Below, piece after piece: positions 1 through 13,400 of a stretch of DNA of 64,000 bases. The number at the start of each line of letters is the position of its first letter. Within the stretch, counting starts at the first letter, position 1. Origin of the DNA: Candidula unifasciata. Its lineage: Eukaryota; Mollusca; Gastropoda; Stylommatophora; Geomitridae. The stretch lies in the NCBI GenBank assembly GCA_905116865.2, contig CAJHNH020002029.1:15001-79000 (forward strand), read 5' to 3'. The notes beneath the pieces were generated by a model. The model had not been told where the DNA came from and did not search any database. It saw only the letters and a program-made list of their open reading frames with translations. Both the position numbers and the translations under genes were made by a program.

Positions 1-209
1 TCTTCAAGTGTCTACTCGATAGATCAGTTTGTCCCCTCTGGGTTGATACCCACAGATTAACGCTGCTTATACGATCTCAGCTTAGATGGCAGACCAACAA
101 GACAGATCCCCGACACTTCCTTCAACCTCCAAAGAAGTTGCAATCAGGGCGTAAGCTTTTTTCTTGGCCAAAATAAAATAAAAAAATGTGCCGATAATCA
201 CCACAAAGT

Positions 210-1625
210 ATGTTGAATGTTGAATTAGGAATCGACGTCACTCGGGAACTTCTCATTTGTGCTCCGTCCCCATCTACGGCAGCAAGCGAAGAGTTTCAAT
301 TTCGATGGCAAAAAATAGCCGACTGATTATATTTCCGTCTCATCCTTTTCCTAAGTGTTGAGCGTCGGCCACATTTCCTGGTAACACCTCGAGGCGCCAT
401 TCTCCTCTGACTGCAATAATCTATCGGCGCATCCGCACTGTTTACTCGCTCCCAAAGAACCCGCACAATATCTAGCCTGTCATACATCAGTTCACCACTA
501 AGTGTTGCAGAGTTGGCCAGTCTATCTGCCTGCTCATTTCTCAACACACCGGCATTACATGGAGAAAATATCCAAAGGACTCTAACTACCCGAGACCTCT
601 GAAGTGATGCTTGCCACTCTGCACGAAGCATGCCTGTCTTTATCTTTCTCAACATGCTCTGTGCGTCAGTTACAATGACGGCATGTGCGTACAGCTGATT
701 CTCAAGCCAGCGAAAGGCAGCAAAGACTGCCTCCACCTCCATTCTCAAACTAGACGTTGATATATCATGTACAAAGCTTTGCTGCACAAAGCGATGTCCA
801 TTCACCTTCGCTATGAACCCCCGTTCACTTCTTCGGCCCCTCAACGTAGGGCCATCTGTATAGATAATCACACAACTTGGGCGGGAACTGTCATGAATCA
901 ATTGTTGAATTTCTGATTCTGCAGCGCCATCTGGCCAGTCCCTGCACTCATGGCTTAACGTGATTAGAACACTTCACAAGTATGAAACTTGTTCGGATAC
1001 CTTGACCTACTCCTCTCCTCATTCAAATTTATCAAGCCTGCACACATGTCTAGTTGTGTCTTCAGCTTGCGCCATCCAAAACCTTCCTCTGTTTGGTCTG
1101 TGACCCTTAGCTCTACCTAGGGCTTCATGCAGGAGGTGCCTCTTGTCCGCAGCTACTCTGAGATATGACTTTTCTTGCAGAACATTGAGCCTGTCTGCAA
1201 TAGTAGGCAGTGCAAGCATATATCGCCTACATACTACCGGGATATCTCTTGTACATCCCACAATTACCCCCATGGCTTAATTCTGTATGCGTTCAAGTTT
1301 TATCAGCGGACTCTTTGATATGGTAAGCATTCCAAGTCCGTAATCTATCACCGACAAGATCACATGCTGGAACATTGTGAACAGCATTCTTTGTTCCATG
1401 TCCATTGCTGCCATAATCTTGAATGCATTGAGTCCTTTTTGGCATTTCATCGCAACTGCCTCCACGCGATCCCTATAGGATAGGCTTCTATCAAAAGTGA
1501 TACCCAGGTACCTCAGTTTGCTTTCTCTTTTGATGTTACTGTTATTAATTACATAACATAGCTTTGAACCATTAGGGTGGTGAAGGTGTATTGATGGAAG
1601 CACCAGCACATAAATCAGGCCATCT
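210..1625 (-). mobile_element. LINE remnant (LINE-C): RT C-terminus plus RNase H
   Basis: Degenerate non-LTR retrotransposon read on the minus strand. From about 1610 down to 1020 the frame matches the thumb end of a reverse transcriptase, with LRYLGITFDRSLSYRDR and, after one nonsense codon at 1274-1276, a GVIVGCTRDIP block. The same frame continues with further stops into an RNase H domain (901-296) showing YTDGP, the acidic MEVEAVFAAF segment, VTDAQSML and NEQADRLANSA. RT followed by RNase H is the order of I, R1 and Loa type LINEs. No frameshift is needed across 1.3 kb, only stops, so it is an old dead copy truncated at its 5' side. Related fragments lie at 22918-24029, 36775-37060, 53741-54290 and 58677-58815. 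Confidence 0.75.
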
Positions 1626-1629
1626 TTTT

Positions 1630-2130
1630 CAGTCTTCTGCTTGATAAATAAGTGTGTGATAACTTAGTCCGTTAATTTCTTGATGTTGTCATTCCAGAGT
1701 TTTTCTTTGCCTTCCTCTTCTTCGACTACCCCCCCCCCCCCAATGTTTCTTGAAATACAGTCTTTGCAATCGAATCATGTCTCACCACGTGCCCAAACGA
1801 AGCTAGCTTGCGACATTTCACCTCTGCCAAGAGAGGCTCCTGATGTCAAGCAAATTTGAATATTTTGTCTCTGACATATTTATTAGTTTTGTGTTCTAAA
1901 TAATTCGTAAAATGCGTCTGTTGCATTTACATTTGAAAGTCTGAATCCTCCTTTCCATTTCCACAGTGAGAGTCCAACTGTCACATTCATCTAAGAAGAA
2001 AAGACAACACCAGTGAGGCTTGGAAGATTAGCTCTTACAATTCTATTGTCCAGAGAGCACCACAAAACAGCCGCCTTTTCTGAGTTGATGACAGCACCCA
2101 TTTTTGCAGCTCCAGGGCTATCCGTTGTCT
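1630..2130 (-). mobile_element. LINE reverse transcriptase C-terminal fragment
   Basis: Minus-strand remains of the end of a LINE reverse transcriptase. The stretch GHVVRHDSIAKTVFQETLGG (about 1825-1750) is the conserved tail seen after the RT domain in many CR1/RTE-like LINEs, followed by a decayed basic GKEKLWNDNIKK segment. Upstream on that strand, near 2080-2110, GAVINSEK resembles the RT motif before the YLG block. A poly-C tract at 1731-1740 interrupts it. The exact clade cannot be told. Confidence 0.45.
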
Positions 2131-2229
2131 CATTAAGTAAATATTACAGAAGCGCGAAAAAAAAATATTTCTAAAAGGTGCCGGCGCTGCGTAACGCCAG
2201 GTGTAACTTGCAGTCCTATGCAACTCTAG

Positions 2230-2509
2230 CTCATTCCATGTCTGCCGTCATCATGACCTTCGCCGCAGACTGACACCCACAAAGAGTTAACAGCCAAAGC
2301 TACGTGTGACCCCAAACACAATCTGACCTTTGACATTAACCCCCAGGTGGGTCAAGGACATCAGCCCCCAACAACAAGGACCGGCAGCAGAAGGCAGCCC
2401 CAGTTTCCGCTCTCGCCATCGACAGCCGACATCCTGCAGACCAGAATCCGACAATCTTTGCACAATTTATCCACAAGTATTCGTTCCAAAGCCGCGATCC
2501 CTCGTTCGT
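2230..2509 (+). other. candidate non-coding 5' exon of the thymosin gene
   Basis: Non-repetitive, comparatively GC-rich sequence ending in a strong 5' splice site: GT at 2510-2511 within CGTGTAAGTATA. The next acceptor that fits is TTTTCTTCCAG at 4260-4270, directly before the exon that carries the thymosin start codon. Beta-thymosin genes commonly have an untranslated first exon, so I infer this is the leader. It has an open frame (2330-2554), but that frame lacks a credible ATG. Transcript data are absent, and the 5' limit is a guess. Confidence 0.35.
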
Positions 2510-2969
2510 GTAAGTATACTTTTTAAAACTAGCAAACATCCTGGGTTAAACTGACCCACAACGCCAAGAGATGCCGTTCTTACTTATCAACGTCTTTATT
2601 TGTGAAACTTTGTTGAAGGAAGGAATTTGAAACCGAAGAAAGGGAAAACAATGGAGACCCGCCGCAAACGAAACGATATCAAGTTGTTTCATTTCACAAC
2701 TATGACCTGCGCGTTTTGTTTTTATAATCCGTTTTGATGCGTTGGCTGAACTTAAATATTAGTGTTTCGATATAATCCTAATGATGTGTCATGAGCTATG
2801 GCGACTTCTGTGAAAATAAAGGCATGACTTGTGTATCTGACATTGTTGCTGACCTGGTTTTGACGATAGTCGTAGCGCAGATTGTGGTTTGTAAACACAT
2901 TCTTTTGCGAAGAGCCGTCGGGCCGCTCCTCCGTGTGCGGCAGATAGAGCGGTCAGCTAGTGGAATTTG

Positions 2970-3190
2970 AAAATGTGCAGTTATCCTACCCTTAGCTGGT
3001 ATTTTTCTGGATTTGTTTCCCTGCATTCTGAGCCCTTGAGGTTGATTGCTGCAGATATCACCCACCTCCATTCACCTTTATGATTGGCCTTCTCTTTCCT
3101 GGTGATGACTCCAAGAGTTTCCAAGTCTGTCTGCGTATGTCTTTTTCTTGGACTGCCTCTGGTCTACTCACATTCAATTCTTTTGTGCAA
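2970..3190 (-). mobile_element. LINE C-terminal fragment, same family as 55780-55990
   Basis: The segment with TTGCTGCAGATATCACCCAC and the following 120 bases recurs almost unchanged at 55795-55930. On the minus strand both read as a basic RT tail (a GRPRD/RPEAVQ-like stretch, then YLQQST/VISAAM). Two dispersed, diverged copies make it a repeat rather than a host exon; the clade is uncertain. Confidence 0.4.
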
Positions 3191-3298
3191 GCAGTGTTTG
3201 TCTTGTGTCTTACTAGTTAGGTGACATTAAAAAGCTCACCAAGGATGCTAGTAATAGCAGCAGAACTGTAGTCTTAAATAAAATAAGTTCTTATCACA

Positions 3299-3486
3299 TT
3301 TGCTTCCGTCGAAGTTGTACATATGTCTGAGAGGAACCAACAGCCAGCATACATGTAAGCCAGCTCTGCAAAACAGATGTGCACTTGAAACTCAAAGCAC
3401 TGGAAGAAGACTAAAAGTAAAGATATGGATGAACAACCAGAACTTTCCGTTGGAGTTTAAAGCTGGTGAACACAAAGAAGCAGAAA
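3299..3486 (+). mobile_element. R1 retroposon copy, 5' truncated
   Basis: Partial copy of the most abundant dispersed repeat in the window (R1, full length about 280 bp). It has the hallmark segments CTGAGAGGAACCAACAG, GTAAGCCAGCTCTGCAAAAC and GAACAACCAGAACTTTCCG, and ends in GGTGAACACAAAGAAGC, a decayed form of the family's GAAC(G)C-AAGAAG tail. The first 90 bases of the family consensus are missing. Confidence 0.6.
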
Positions 3487-3489
3487 GGG

Positions 3490-4270
3490 GCATTAAGTGC
3501 ACTCTCCACCCCCTCCCCCCCATCCTCAATCTACCCATTGCCCTCTGACAAACCTCAGCACCAGTACAGCTTCAACCAACAAATTGTAAAACTTTCAGAG
3601 TAAGTGAGAAACACAAATGGCTTAATAACTGCATCAAAAGCTTCACCTAAACTGTTAATGCTTTTATTACCCTTAAACTCCCTTTCTTTAATTATGTCTG
3701 TGTTGATTCAACTCCCCATATATGTCTTTCCTATTCTGAAAATAAAATCATTTTCTCACTGTCTTATGTCACAGATGGATGTTTTATTAACCCTTTGTAT
3801 AGAATAATTAGTTTAACTATTTCTGCCTCTATTTCACTGTAAGGCCTAAGTATTTATTGCTTTTAAACGCAACTCTCTTACATAGATAGGGTTAAAGTAA
3901 CTACTGCTTGAACTGAAAGAGTTAAAACAGCGCACGCCCTTTGCAGTTAAATGCAGTAAGGCCTAAACTCATATTTTATACACCAATCGGCACTTGACGA
4001 GTGTTGTTTTCAACATTATGCTGGCTGCCTTTATTTCCCAGGAGGCTGTATTGACTGAAAGCTGAGGTCATGTTACAAAAAAAAAAAAACTTCCTTTGTT
4101 CAGATTTAAACCAGAAACATTAGGTTCCACAGGTGAGCCTCTAGCTGCTACACCTCAGCAGCTCACTTATTTATTGTAGAACTATTAAATTCATCTTATT
4201 GTGCAGAAAGTTTGCCACAGTTTTATAGTGGGAAATATTCATGAATCCCTGTTCTTCAATTTTCTTCCAG
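3490..4270 (+). other. intron or leader stretch, no gene seen
   Basis: AT-rich sequence without convincing coding potential; short open frames here have no recognisable domains. An A run lies at 4076-4090. The stretch ends in the polypyrimidine acceptor TTCAATTTTCTTCCAG used by the first coding exon of the thymosin gene. Confidence 0.4.
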
Positions 4271-4432
4271 ATATTAGATTTTCAATCATAACTGTGCAGT
4301 AACAAAGATCTGACCAGCCAAGCATGTCAGCCAAGGTTCCCACACAGCTCCTGGAGGAGATCAACAAGACAGACTCCAGCAGCTTGCGACATGTTGAAGC
4401 CCAGGTGAAGAACCTATTGCCTTCTAATGAGG
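4271..4432 (+). CDS. thymosin exon 1 (5'UTR end, start codon, repeat 1)
   Basis: Acceptor TTTTCTTCCAG ends at 4270. The 53-base leader contains a TAA in the reading frame, then ATG at 4324 begins MSAKVPTQLLEEINKTDSSS. The donor GAGG/GTAAGT gives the last exon base at 4432, leaving one base of a split codon. The repeat has an LRHVEA actin motif in place of LKKTET, the least canonical of the five. Confidence 0.85.
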
Positions 4433-7400
4433 GTAAGTTCCGGAGTATAGCCACATCTTTCTGTTTCCTTGTCAGGACAGGACACAGCAGACTGAACAGT
4501 CACGTCACTCTGTTAAGGTTTACATGATTAGGAAGGGCTGTTGCAAATAGGCACACCGCAGTTGGACTTAAATGAATAAACATTGTACTAAACATAATAA
4601 ATACTGGGCTAAAATACAATTAAATATTAGATTTAAATGATAAATATTGGATTTTAAATAATAAATATTAGACTAAAAATACTAAACATTGGACTAAAAG
4701 TTGTGATGTCATTTTGCTCACTGCCAACAAAACCCGTTTTCTTGGTCAAAGGGAGGTAAAGCATTTTTATGTGTGTTTGTGTGTGCACCGTTGTTATTTA
4801 GTAATTACTTCCCATCACATAAAATATTCACCTTTGTCAAAAATCTCTCTAAAAATGCAAATCCATCATTTTAGTGACTTTTAGGCTGTGAGGACGCAAT
4901 AGCTAGCAGGCTTGCCTGTCTGCTCGGTGGTCATAGGGTTCAACCTCCAGTTTTTTTAATAAAAACTGACCAAGATGCCAAATGTCTTCTCTTCCTTTGG
5001 TTTCTTAAGGTAGGGTTTCGGAGGATTATAACAGTGCATTTATTTCTTGTTAAAGATTTTTGCCTGGTTAAATGAAATGGTTAATACCTCTTTAGACGCA
5101 AACCCCAGTTTTAGTCACTTAAACAACTTAAAATAGGATGAGTTAGAGTAATACTTTCCAGGTACTGAAAGAGTTACCTAACACTTTTATAGGGGCAGCA
5201 GAGTGTAGCCAGGTCATAATGAGTTGAGGACTAGATTCATGTCAACAGTGATATCAGTTAGACCATAAGTCAGGACTGTCCCAGTTATAGATAGTCAACA
5301 AAGATAATTATAGATTGTCAACACAGTTGCCAACAAAGACTGGCCTACTGACCTCAGGTCTTTTTATGTGTGGATCTGCCTAGAGATGCAGAGGTGCTGA
5401 ACCACATGTGATGGTACACCAGCACCAGGGCATATACACCAGCACCAAGGCATATTCACCAGCACCAGGGAATATACTGATCAAGATCTATCTCAACTTT
5501 TCGTGGTCAATCTAGAAAAAGATCAAGACCTATCTACAACTCTTCATGGTAGTTTAAGACCTATCTACAACTCTTCATGGTAGTTTAAGACCTATCTACA
5601 ACTTTTCATGGTTATTCTAGAAATATTTCAAGATGTATCTACAACTTTTCTTGGTAGTTTAAGACCTATCTACAACTTTTCATGGTAGTTTAAGACCTAT
5701 CTACAACTTTTCATGGTTATTCTAGAAATATTTCAAGATGTATCTACAACTTTTCTTGGTAGTTTAAGACCTATCTACAACTCTTCATGGTAGTTTAAGA
5801 CCTATCTACAACTTTTCATGGTTATTCTAGAAATATTTCAAGATGTATCTACAACTCTTCAAGGTCATTCTAGAAGTAGTTCAGAACCGGAGATATGATC
5901 ACCATGGTTATCATAAATACATTTAGACTGTATTGAGCTATGCTTCATTCCAAAAGTTAAGTCCAGTGTGCACATCCATTTTGCAAATCTGGCTTAATAT
6001 TTGCAGACTGTTGGTTCCTCGCCTCTCAGGCAGTTGCACTCCAGCATCAAAGAAAACAGCCCTAATTGAGTGGCTTTCATGGCATGCTTGTTAGGGGGCA
6101 GTGTGTCTGTTCTTTTGTCACCAAAATGGGGCCCTGGAATCCACAGGGGAAAGTAGCACTCTTCAGTATGGGCACCGTTTATAGCCCTGGTGATGCCTGG
6201 CCAGTGTTCAAACTCCTGCCATGTCTTTCATCCAGAGTTACAGTTGTAATTGCTGTAGCGAACCTCTCTTTTGAGATGCTGGATGAGTTCTTATACTCTT
6301 ATCGTCTTTTTAAGCCTCACAGTCACACAGAACTTAACCTTTTGGTTGGACATTTTAAGAAGCCTTGTGTTTATGTTCAATAAAGTATTCCTTTTAAAAT
6401 AAGTTTTGTTTGTTGTTTGTTCACCTGCTGTAAACCCCGGCGGAAAGACATGGTTGTTTGTCCATTTCTGGACTGCGTCTTTGTTCCAGGACACGAGTTT
6501 TGTAAGTCAATTTGTTTTACAGATCTTGCTTATTTGTATGCGGACTGTTGGTTTCTTGCCTCTTAGGCAGATGCACTCCAATTTTTTAAGGAAGTCCCCA
6601 ATTGGTCAACTGTTACAACATGCTTGTTGGGGAGGCAGTGGGTCTGTTCTTATATTCCCCACAATGGGACCCCAGAACCCACACAGGGAATAACAGTTTA
6701 AAAATCCTGGCAGTCATCCTTGAAGACCCAGTATGTTGGGTTAGTTAGTTTGTTGACAGATTATCCTAATTGCACCTTGAACCACTCAGTCCAATAGTGC
6801 TCGGATCCTCTCCTCAGTAAATCCTGCAGCATGTATCGGCTGATGACACCAGTCCTGTGTTGGTTTATTCTTCTTCTTTAGCTACCCGCGTAGTGTTCTT
6901 GTTTGGCGACACCCCGTTTAACTTGCTGCTCTTGCAGTCTGACCATGGTTGCAGATTCACAGTTCTCAATTGGTTCACGCAAACATCTTAGATCTCTTAG
7001 AGCATTCAGTATATCAGCCTGGTCCATGGCTTGTCCAGCTTTCACAGTAGCCTTATCTGCAAGCCTATCAGCTTGCTCATTTCCTTGTACCCCCGCATGT
7101 CCTGGCATGAATAAATCTAGTATCTAAATCTGAACCAGTATGTTGTGTGAGTAATCTCATGTGGCTGCTTCTGTTTCAGCCATCATCCAGGAGAAGACAG
7201 CCGAGTTGAGAGACACGATTAACAATTTTAGCAAAGACCAGCTCAAGCATGCAACTACAGAGGAGAAGATTTTTCTCCCAAGCACAGATGGTATGTTCTT
7301 GCTGTACAGTCATGTATGTGTCAGTGTGAAGTTGTTGCCTTTGTTTTATTGTGAAATTGTTGCTTTCAAATTTTAGTGTGAAATGTTTGCCTTGAAGTTG

Positions 7401-10400
7401 TTTTAGTGTGAAGTTGTTGCCTTAAAGTTGTTTTATTGTAAAATTGTTGCTTCAAAGTTGTTTAATTTGAAATTTTTGACCTGAAATTGTTTCAGTTGGA
7501 ATTTGTTGCCTTTAAGTTGTTTTAGTATGAAGTTGTTGTCTTGAAGTTGTTTTAGTGTGAAATTGTTGCCTTGAAGTTGTTTTAGTGGGAAGTTGTTGCC
7601 TTAAAGTTGTTTTAATGTGAAATTGTTGCCTTGAAGTTGTGTTTTATTGTGAAATTGTTGCCTTAAAGTTGTTTTCATGGAAATTGTTGCCTCGAATTTG
7701 TTTTAGTGTTTAGCTAGTACTTGGCTTAGAGCTTAGTGAAAATGTACCACAGTCCTGGTTGTACCACAGTCCTGGTTGTACCACAGTCCTGGTTGTACCA
7801 CAGTCCTGGTTGTAACACAGTCCTGGTTGTACTACAATCCTGGTTGTACCGCAGTCCTGGTTGTACCGCAGTCCTGGTTGTACCGCAGTCCTGGTTGTAT
7901 CGCAGTCCTGGTTGTATCGCAGTCCTGGTTGTACCGCAGTCTTTGTTGTACCACAGTCTTCTTTGTATCACAGTCCTGGTTGTATCACAGTCCTGGTTGT
8001 ATCACAGTCCTGGTTGTATCACAGTCCTGGTTTTATCACAGTCCTGGTTTTACCACAGTCCTGGTTTTACCACAGTCTTGATTGTATCACAGTCCTGGTT
8101 GTATCACAGTCCTGGTTGTATCACAGTCTTGGTTGTACCACAGTCCTGGTTGTATCACAGTCCTGGTTGTACCACAGTCCTGGTTGGTCCATAGTCCTGG
8201 TTGTACCACAGTCCTGGTTGTACCACAGCCCTAGCTCTGTCTCAGTCCTGGTTTTACCACAGCCCTGGTTGTATCACAGTCCTGGTTGTACCACAGTCCT
8301 GGTTGTACCACAGTCCTAGTTGTACCACAGTCCTGGTTGTACCACAGTCCTGGTTGTACCACAGTCCTGGTTGTACCACAGTCCTGGTTGTATCACAGTC
8401 CTGGTTGTATCACAGTCCTGGTTGTATCACAGTCCTGGTTGTATCACAGTCCTGGTTGTACCACAGTCCTGGTTGTATCACAGTCCTGGTTGTACCACAG
8501 TCCTGGTTGTACCACAGTCCTGGTTGTACCACAGTCCTGGTTGTACCACAGTCTTCGTTGTATCACAGTCCTGGTTGTATCACAGTCCTGGTTGTACCAC
8601 AGTCCTGGTTGTACCACAGTCCTGGTTGTACCACAGTCCTGGTTGTATCACAGTCCTGGTTGTACCACAGTCCTGGTTGTATCACAGTCCTGGTTGTACC
8701 ACAGTCCTGGTTGTATCACAGTCCTGGTTGTACCACAGTCTTCGTTGTATCACAGTCTTCTTTGTATCACAGTCCTGGTTGTATCACAGTCCTGGTTGTA
8801 TCACAGTCCTGGTTGTACCACAGTCCTGGTTGTACCACAGTCCTGGTTGTACCACAGTCCTGGTTGTATCACAGTCCTGGTTGTATCACAGTCCTGGTTG
8901 TATCACAGTCCTGGTTGTATCACAGTCCTGGTTGTACCACAGTCCTGGTTGTATCACAGTCCTGGTTGTACCACAGTCCTGGTTGTATCACAGTCCTGGT
9001 TGTACCACAGTCTTCGTTGTATCACAGTCTTCTTTGTATCACAGTCCTGGTTGTATCACAGTCCTGGTTGTATCACAGTCCTGGTTGTACCACAGTCCTG
9101 GTTGTATCACAGTCCTGGTTGTACCACAGTCCTGGTTGTACCACAGTCCTGGTTGTATCACAGTCCTGGTTGTACCACAGTCTTCGTTGTATCACAGTCT
9201 TCGTTGTATCACAGTCCTGGTTGTATCAGGGTTAAATATCCACAGTGGGTAGTTTATAAAATGACCACTGTCGTGGTTTTTGGTCAGTGGTACAAGAGTC
9301 GCACAATGGAAGAGATTGGGGTCTTACTATATGGGTGCTCACATCTACTACACCCAACTGTGTTCAGGAGATGGCACCTTTTGTGTCAGGTAAAAAGTTT
9401 GTTGCATGTCCTTTACAGGGTGTTGCAAAACCAGCTGCACATTTTTAAGCTGTTTGTGATTTCGATAGGCAATTTTGCGTTGAGTAGTTTGTTGCTTACT
9501 GAATATCCGGCTCTCAATACCGCTGTTAAAACAGACCCAAGAAGGTCTGCTGCTAAATTACCCACAGCTGGGGTTGAGCCCGGCACTAGGGAGTTACGAA
9601 GCATGTTCACAACGCCTAAGCCACGGATGCCGACGTCAACTAAAAGGGTTATTAAATAATATGACAGCGTCACTAGTGTTGAGCTTTTGGAGATAAATTG
9701 AAGTGAATCAAGAAGCGAAGAAAAGATGCTGGCAGTGGATAGGGCACATGATGAGACAACCTGAAAATAGTATAACTGTAATGTTTTTGCAATAGAACCT
9801 ATAGGCTCCCCCCACCCACCCCACACACACAAAACGCATGGAGACAGGAAGTTAGAGGGTAAAGTTAAAAAGGAAGGGCGGAGGGAAGTGAGAAAACACT
9901 AAAGAAAATGGGTCATGACCACATTGGAATTACAAAAAAAAAAAAAAAAGATCTTTTTAAAACAACCCATTTTTACACAGGTTACTAATAAATGTATGCC
10001 AAATATAATCTACATTGTAAATTTAAAAAAAAAATAGCATGTAATAATAAATGAAGATAGTAATCTGTAAACACAACAGGATGAAGCGTTGAATCAAATA
10101 CATTTCCAGGGGCCTAAAGAAAACACATGTCTGGTTACTCATTCCCTGGCCTCTACCACTGCCGCTTTCAAGAAAATCTGACATCAACTTGGCTTAAAAA
10201 AGTTATTTAGCTCAAAGGGCACCCCCCTTTCATGCTAGTTTTAGTTAATGAATTTATATTCTGACCTCTAAAGTGTTTGTGCAGGCGTGGAGACAGCTAA
10301 AAGCATTAACTATGCGTCTCCTAAACGGGTCAGTGTGGACAAGTCATAAAAATGACATTTAAGGGGACTTGGCTCCCAGTTGGAAGTGTCGGTTTTGTGG

Positions 10401-13400
10401 CTTCTCTGGGCAAAGGGTTAATGAAAGCAAGTCAGTATTCCAGGCAGACAGATGTCTTTGTCAGATTGGCACCTGACCCTGGCACTGAGCTCTTGCCACA
10501 AGCTTCTGTATTTATGCTCCAGGTATTGATTCTTAGTTAACGCAAACACATGCTTACTCATCCACTTGTATTGTCACTTGTAAACATCAGAGATTCAACA
10601 TGAGAAGGTAGAAGTGGAGTTACGGGAAAGAATTGGATCTTTTCATAAAGAAGAACTTCATCACACGGATACAGAAGTCAAAAATTGGTTGCCGACAGAA
10701 GCTGGTACAAAACCATTTTATACGGTAGTGCCAGATCACGTCGTCCCATCTTACAAACATATACCCCTTTTTCCAGCTTTTTATTTTGGCTTAAACCAAC
10801 TCTATCCTTTGTTGTATTTTTTTCTTGTTTGTAGATTCAATTTATTCCATAGTGATGTTAGCAAGAAAAGTCTTTTTAAGTTTTAGTATCATGCTAGTTA
10901 TGTGGCTGCAACTGGTGCCAGATTACCAGTTCAACCTAAAGAAGGTTTGAGTTCTTATTTTATTGAAAAAAATAAACTTGAATTTTTGGGGTGTTAAAAA
11001 ACAAACATGCAAGCACTCTAGAACGTTCTTCTGGTAAAAACTAAAAGAATTGTGGAAAGCTGCAGTTAATTTGAGTTTAGAGTAGCTGTTAAGAGTTAAC
11101 AGAAGTATACATTAACTAAGACAGTCCTTGAGTTCAGTCACAGGTCAGCAAAATGGAAAGAAGGAGAGACATGACATGACATTGTATTAGTTTGGAAATT
11201 GAGATAACAGAATAGGCCAGTCCAGTGTTGGGTTCTCATAGAATGTAGTTAGTATTTTCTGTGAAATTATAAAGGTCAGTTCTTTTGAAGTCAGAGTGTA
11301 TTTACCTGGGAGGCGAGCCATAACAGTCTGCATGTGGATAAGCCAGATTTTGTGAAACAGATGTGCAGTAAACCTCAGGTTCTGGAACTGGACGAACAAC
11401 CAGAACTTTCAAAACGAGTTTACATCCAGTGAACGCAAAGAAGAACACATGAAGCCAGTAGTTTCCTCTCAGTGGCAGATGTTCAAGTAACAGACAAAAT
11501 TGTCAATTTTAGAAAATGAAAGTATTTTCTTATTAAAGTCATTATTGGTTGGTAGCTAGTGAAGAAGATTGATATAAATGAATGAAATAAAGAGTTCAAT
11601 TTCCTTTGACCTGCTTGAAATCTTTGCTTCTCATTTACTTTTATTGTCCTAAACCCATGCTTGATCATTTCCTAAAAATGTTGAAATCACTTGTTTTCCC
11701 TTCACCTCTGCTTAGATGTAAACGTTTGTTATTTACATTTCCCTTTACTTAAAGACATTTGTCTCATCTATTTCCCTGTACTCAGAGACATTTATCATTT
11801 AGAAAATTCCCTCTGCTTGGAAAAGACATTTATCATTTATATTTCCTGCTTGGAAAAGACATTTATCATTTATATTTGCCTATACTTGGACAAAGTCAGT
11901 TATGTTTCTATGTACTTGGACAACGACATTTATCTTTTGCAAAATTCCTGTACTTAGACAAAAACATTTATCTTTTACAGTTCCCTATACTTGGACAAAG
12001 ACATTTATCATTTACAGTTCCCTATACTTGGACAAAGCCATTTATCATTTACAGTTCCCTATACTTGGACAAAGCCATTTATCATTTACAGTTCCCTATA
12101 CTTGGACAAAGACATTTATCATTTACAGTTCCCTATACTTGGACAAAGACATTTATCATTTACAGTTCCCTATACTTAGACAAAGTCATTTATCATTTAC
12201 AGTTCCCTATACTTGGACAAAGACATTTACATTTCTCTGTACTGGACAAAGTCGTTTACATTTCCCTGTACTTGACATCATTTTATTTTCAACTTCTCAT
12301 TTTCATTTGAGATAATTTCAATTTACTTGGGACAAAAGATACATTTACAAGTCACATGATTGTGCTTTCATTTTTACTTGGAACAGATGTGTCACTCATG
12401 TTGTTTCCCTATATCTGACTTACAAAAGCATTTGTTATTCACTAGATTTCCCTAAATATTTACTGGGGGGGGGGGGGGGGGGGGGAGATTTACTATCTGC
12501 ATAATTTTCCCTTTTCTCTGTAATTAACATTTTTTTCTCTCACCAATACTGGGACAAAATCGATGGACGGGTTCATGCCCCATGCACCCCATTTTACTGT
12601 ATAAACAGTTATATTGAGACACTATATAGCTAGGTGAAGAAACCCACTGTTGTTTATGGATATTGGACGTTGATCTCAGAGAACTAAACTTGAAGAAAAA
12701 CGGAAAAGCTGGAGAAATTAAACAGCAGCTCTAAACCTTGATAAAGATGGCAAGAAACTCTGGAGATTAGCCAAATCACTCAATGAAGAGAGTTTCTCTC
12801 CTAGACAAACAATCACGCTAAGTGATGGTGACAAAATCTTCAGAGGAAAACAAGCTGCAGATTTGTTTGCCAGAACATATAGTGTTGAAAGCAACATGAC
12901 CCTTAATGAGGACCATCAGAGAGAAATAAGGAAAGAAATACAAACAAGCAAACAAACAAATAAGAGACAGACAGATACTCCTGCCTCTATGAGGGAGCCA
13001 TTTACCATGGGCGAACTACAAAATGCCATCTTTAGGCTTAAGTTAAAAAAGTCTGCAGGTCCAGATGAAATCAGCAACGAAATGCTAATCAACCTGAGCT
13101 CATCTGCTAAAGTAAAGCTGCTGGAAATTTTCAACATCAGCTGGGAGAAAGGTTTGGTGCCTCAGGTATGGAGAGAAGCCATCACAATACCCATTTTAAA
13201 AAAAAAGAAAAATTAAGACACAAGCTTCGAGCTATCGCCCAATTAGTCTCACAAGCTGTGTAGGAAAGACATTGGAAAGAATTGTAAATTCAAGACTGAA
13301 ATGGCACTTAGAATCTGAGCAGATCTTGGGTGCCAGAGCAGGCTGGGTTTAGGGAATGTCACAGCATAGAAGACCAAGTCACCTACCTGTCACAAACTGT

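Noticed and set aside
296..1609. Host gene on the minus strand
   Set aside because: Motifs are RT and RNase H of a LINE, with in-frame stops.
8201..9659. Several overlapping open frames of 300-457 codons
   Set aside because: They are the 17-bp minisatellite read in three phases; there are no start context, no splice borders and no non-repetitive domain.
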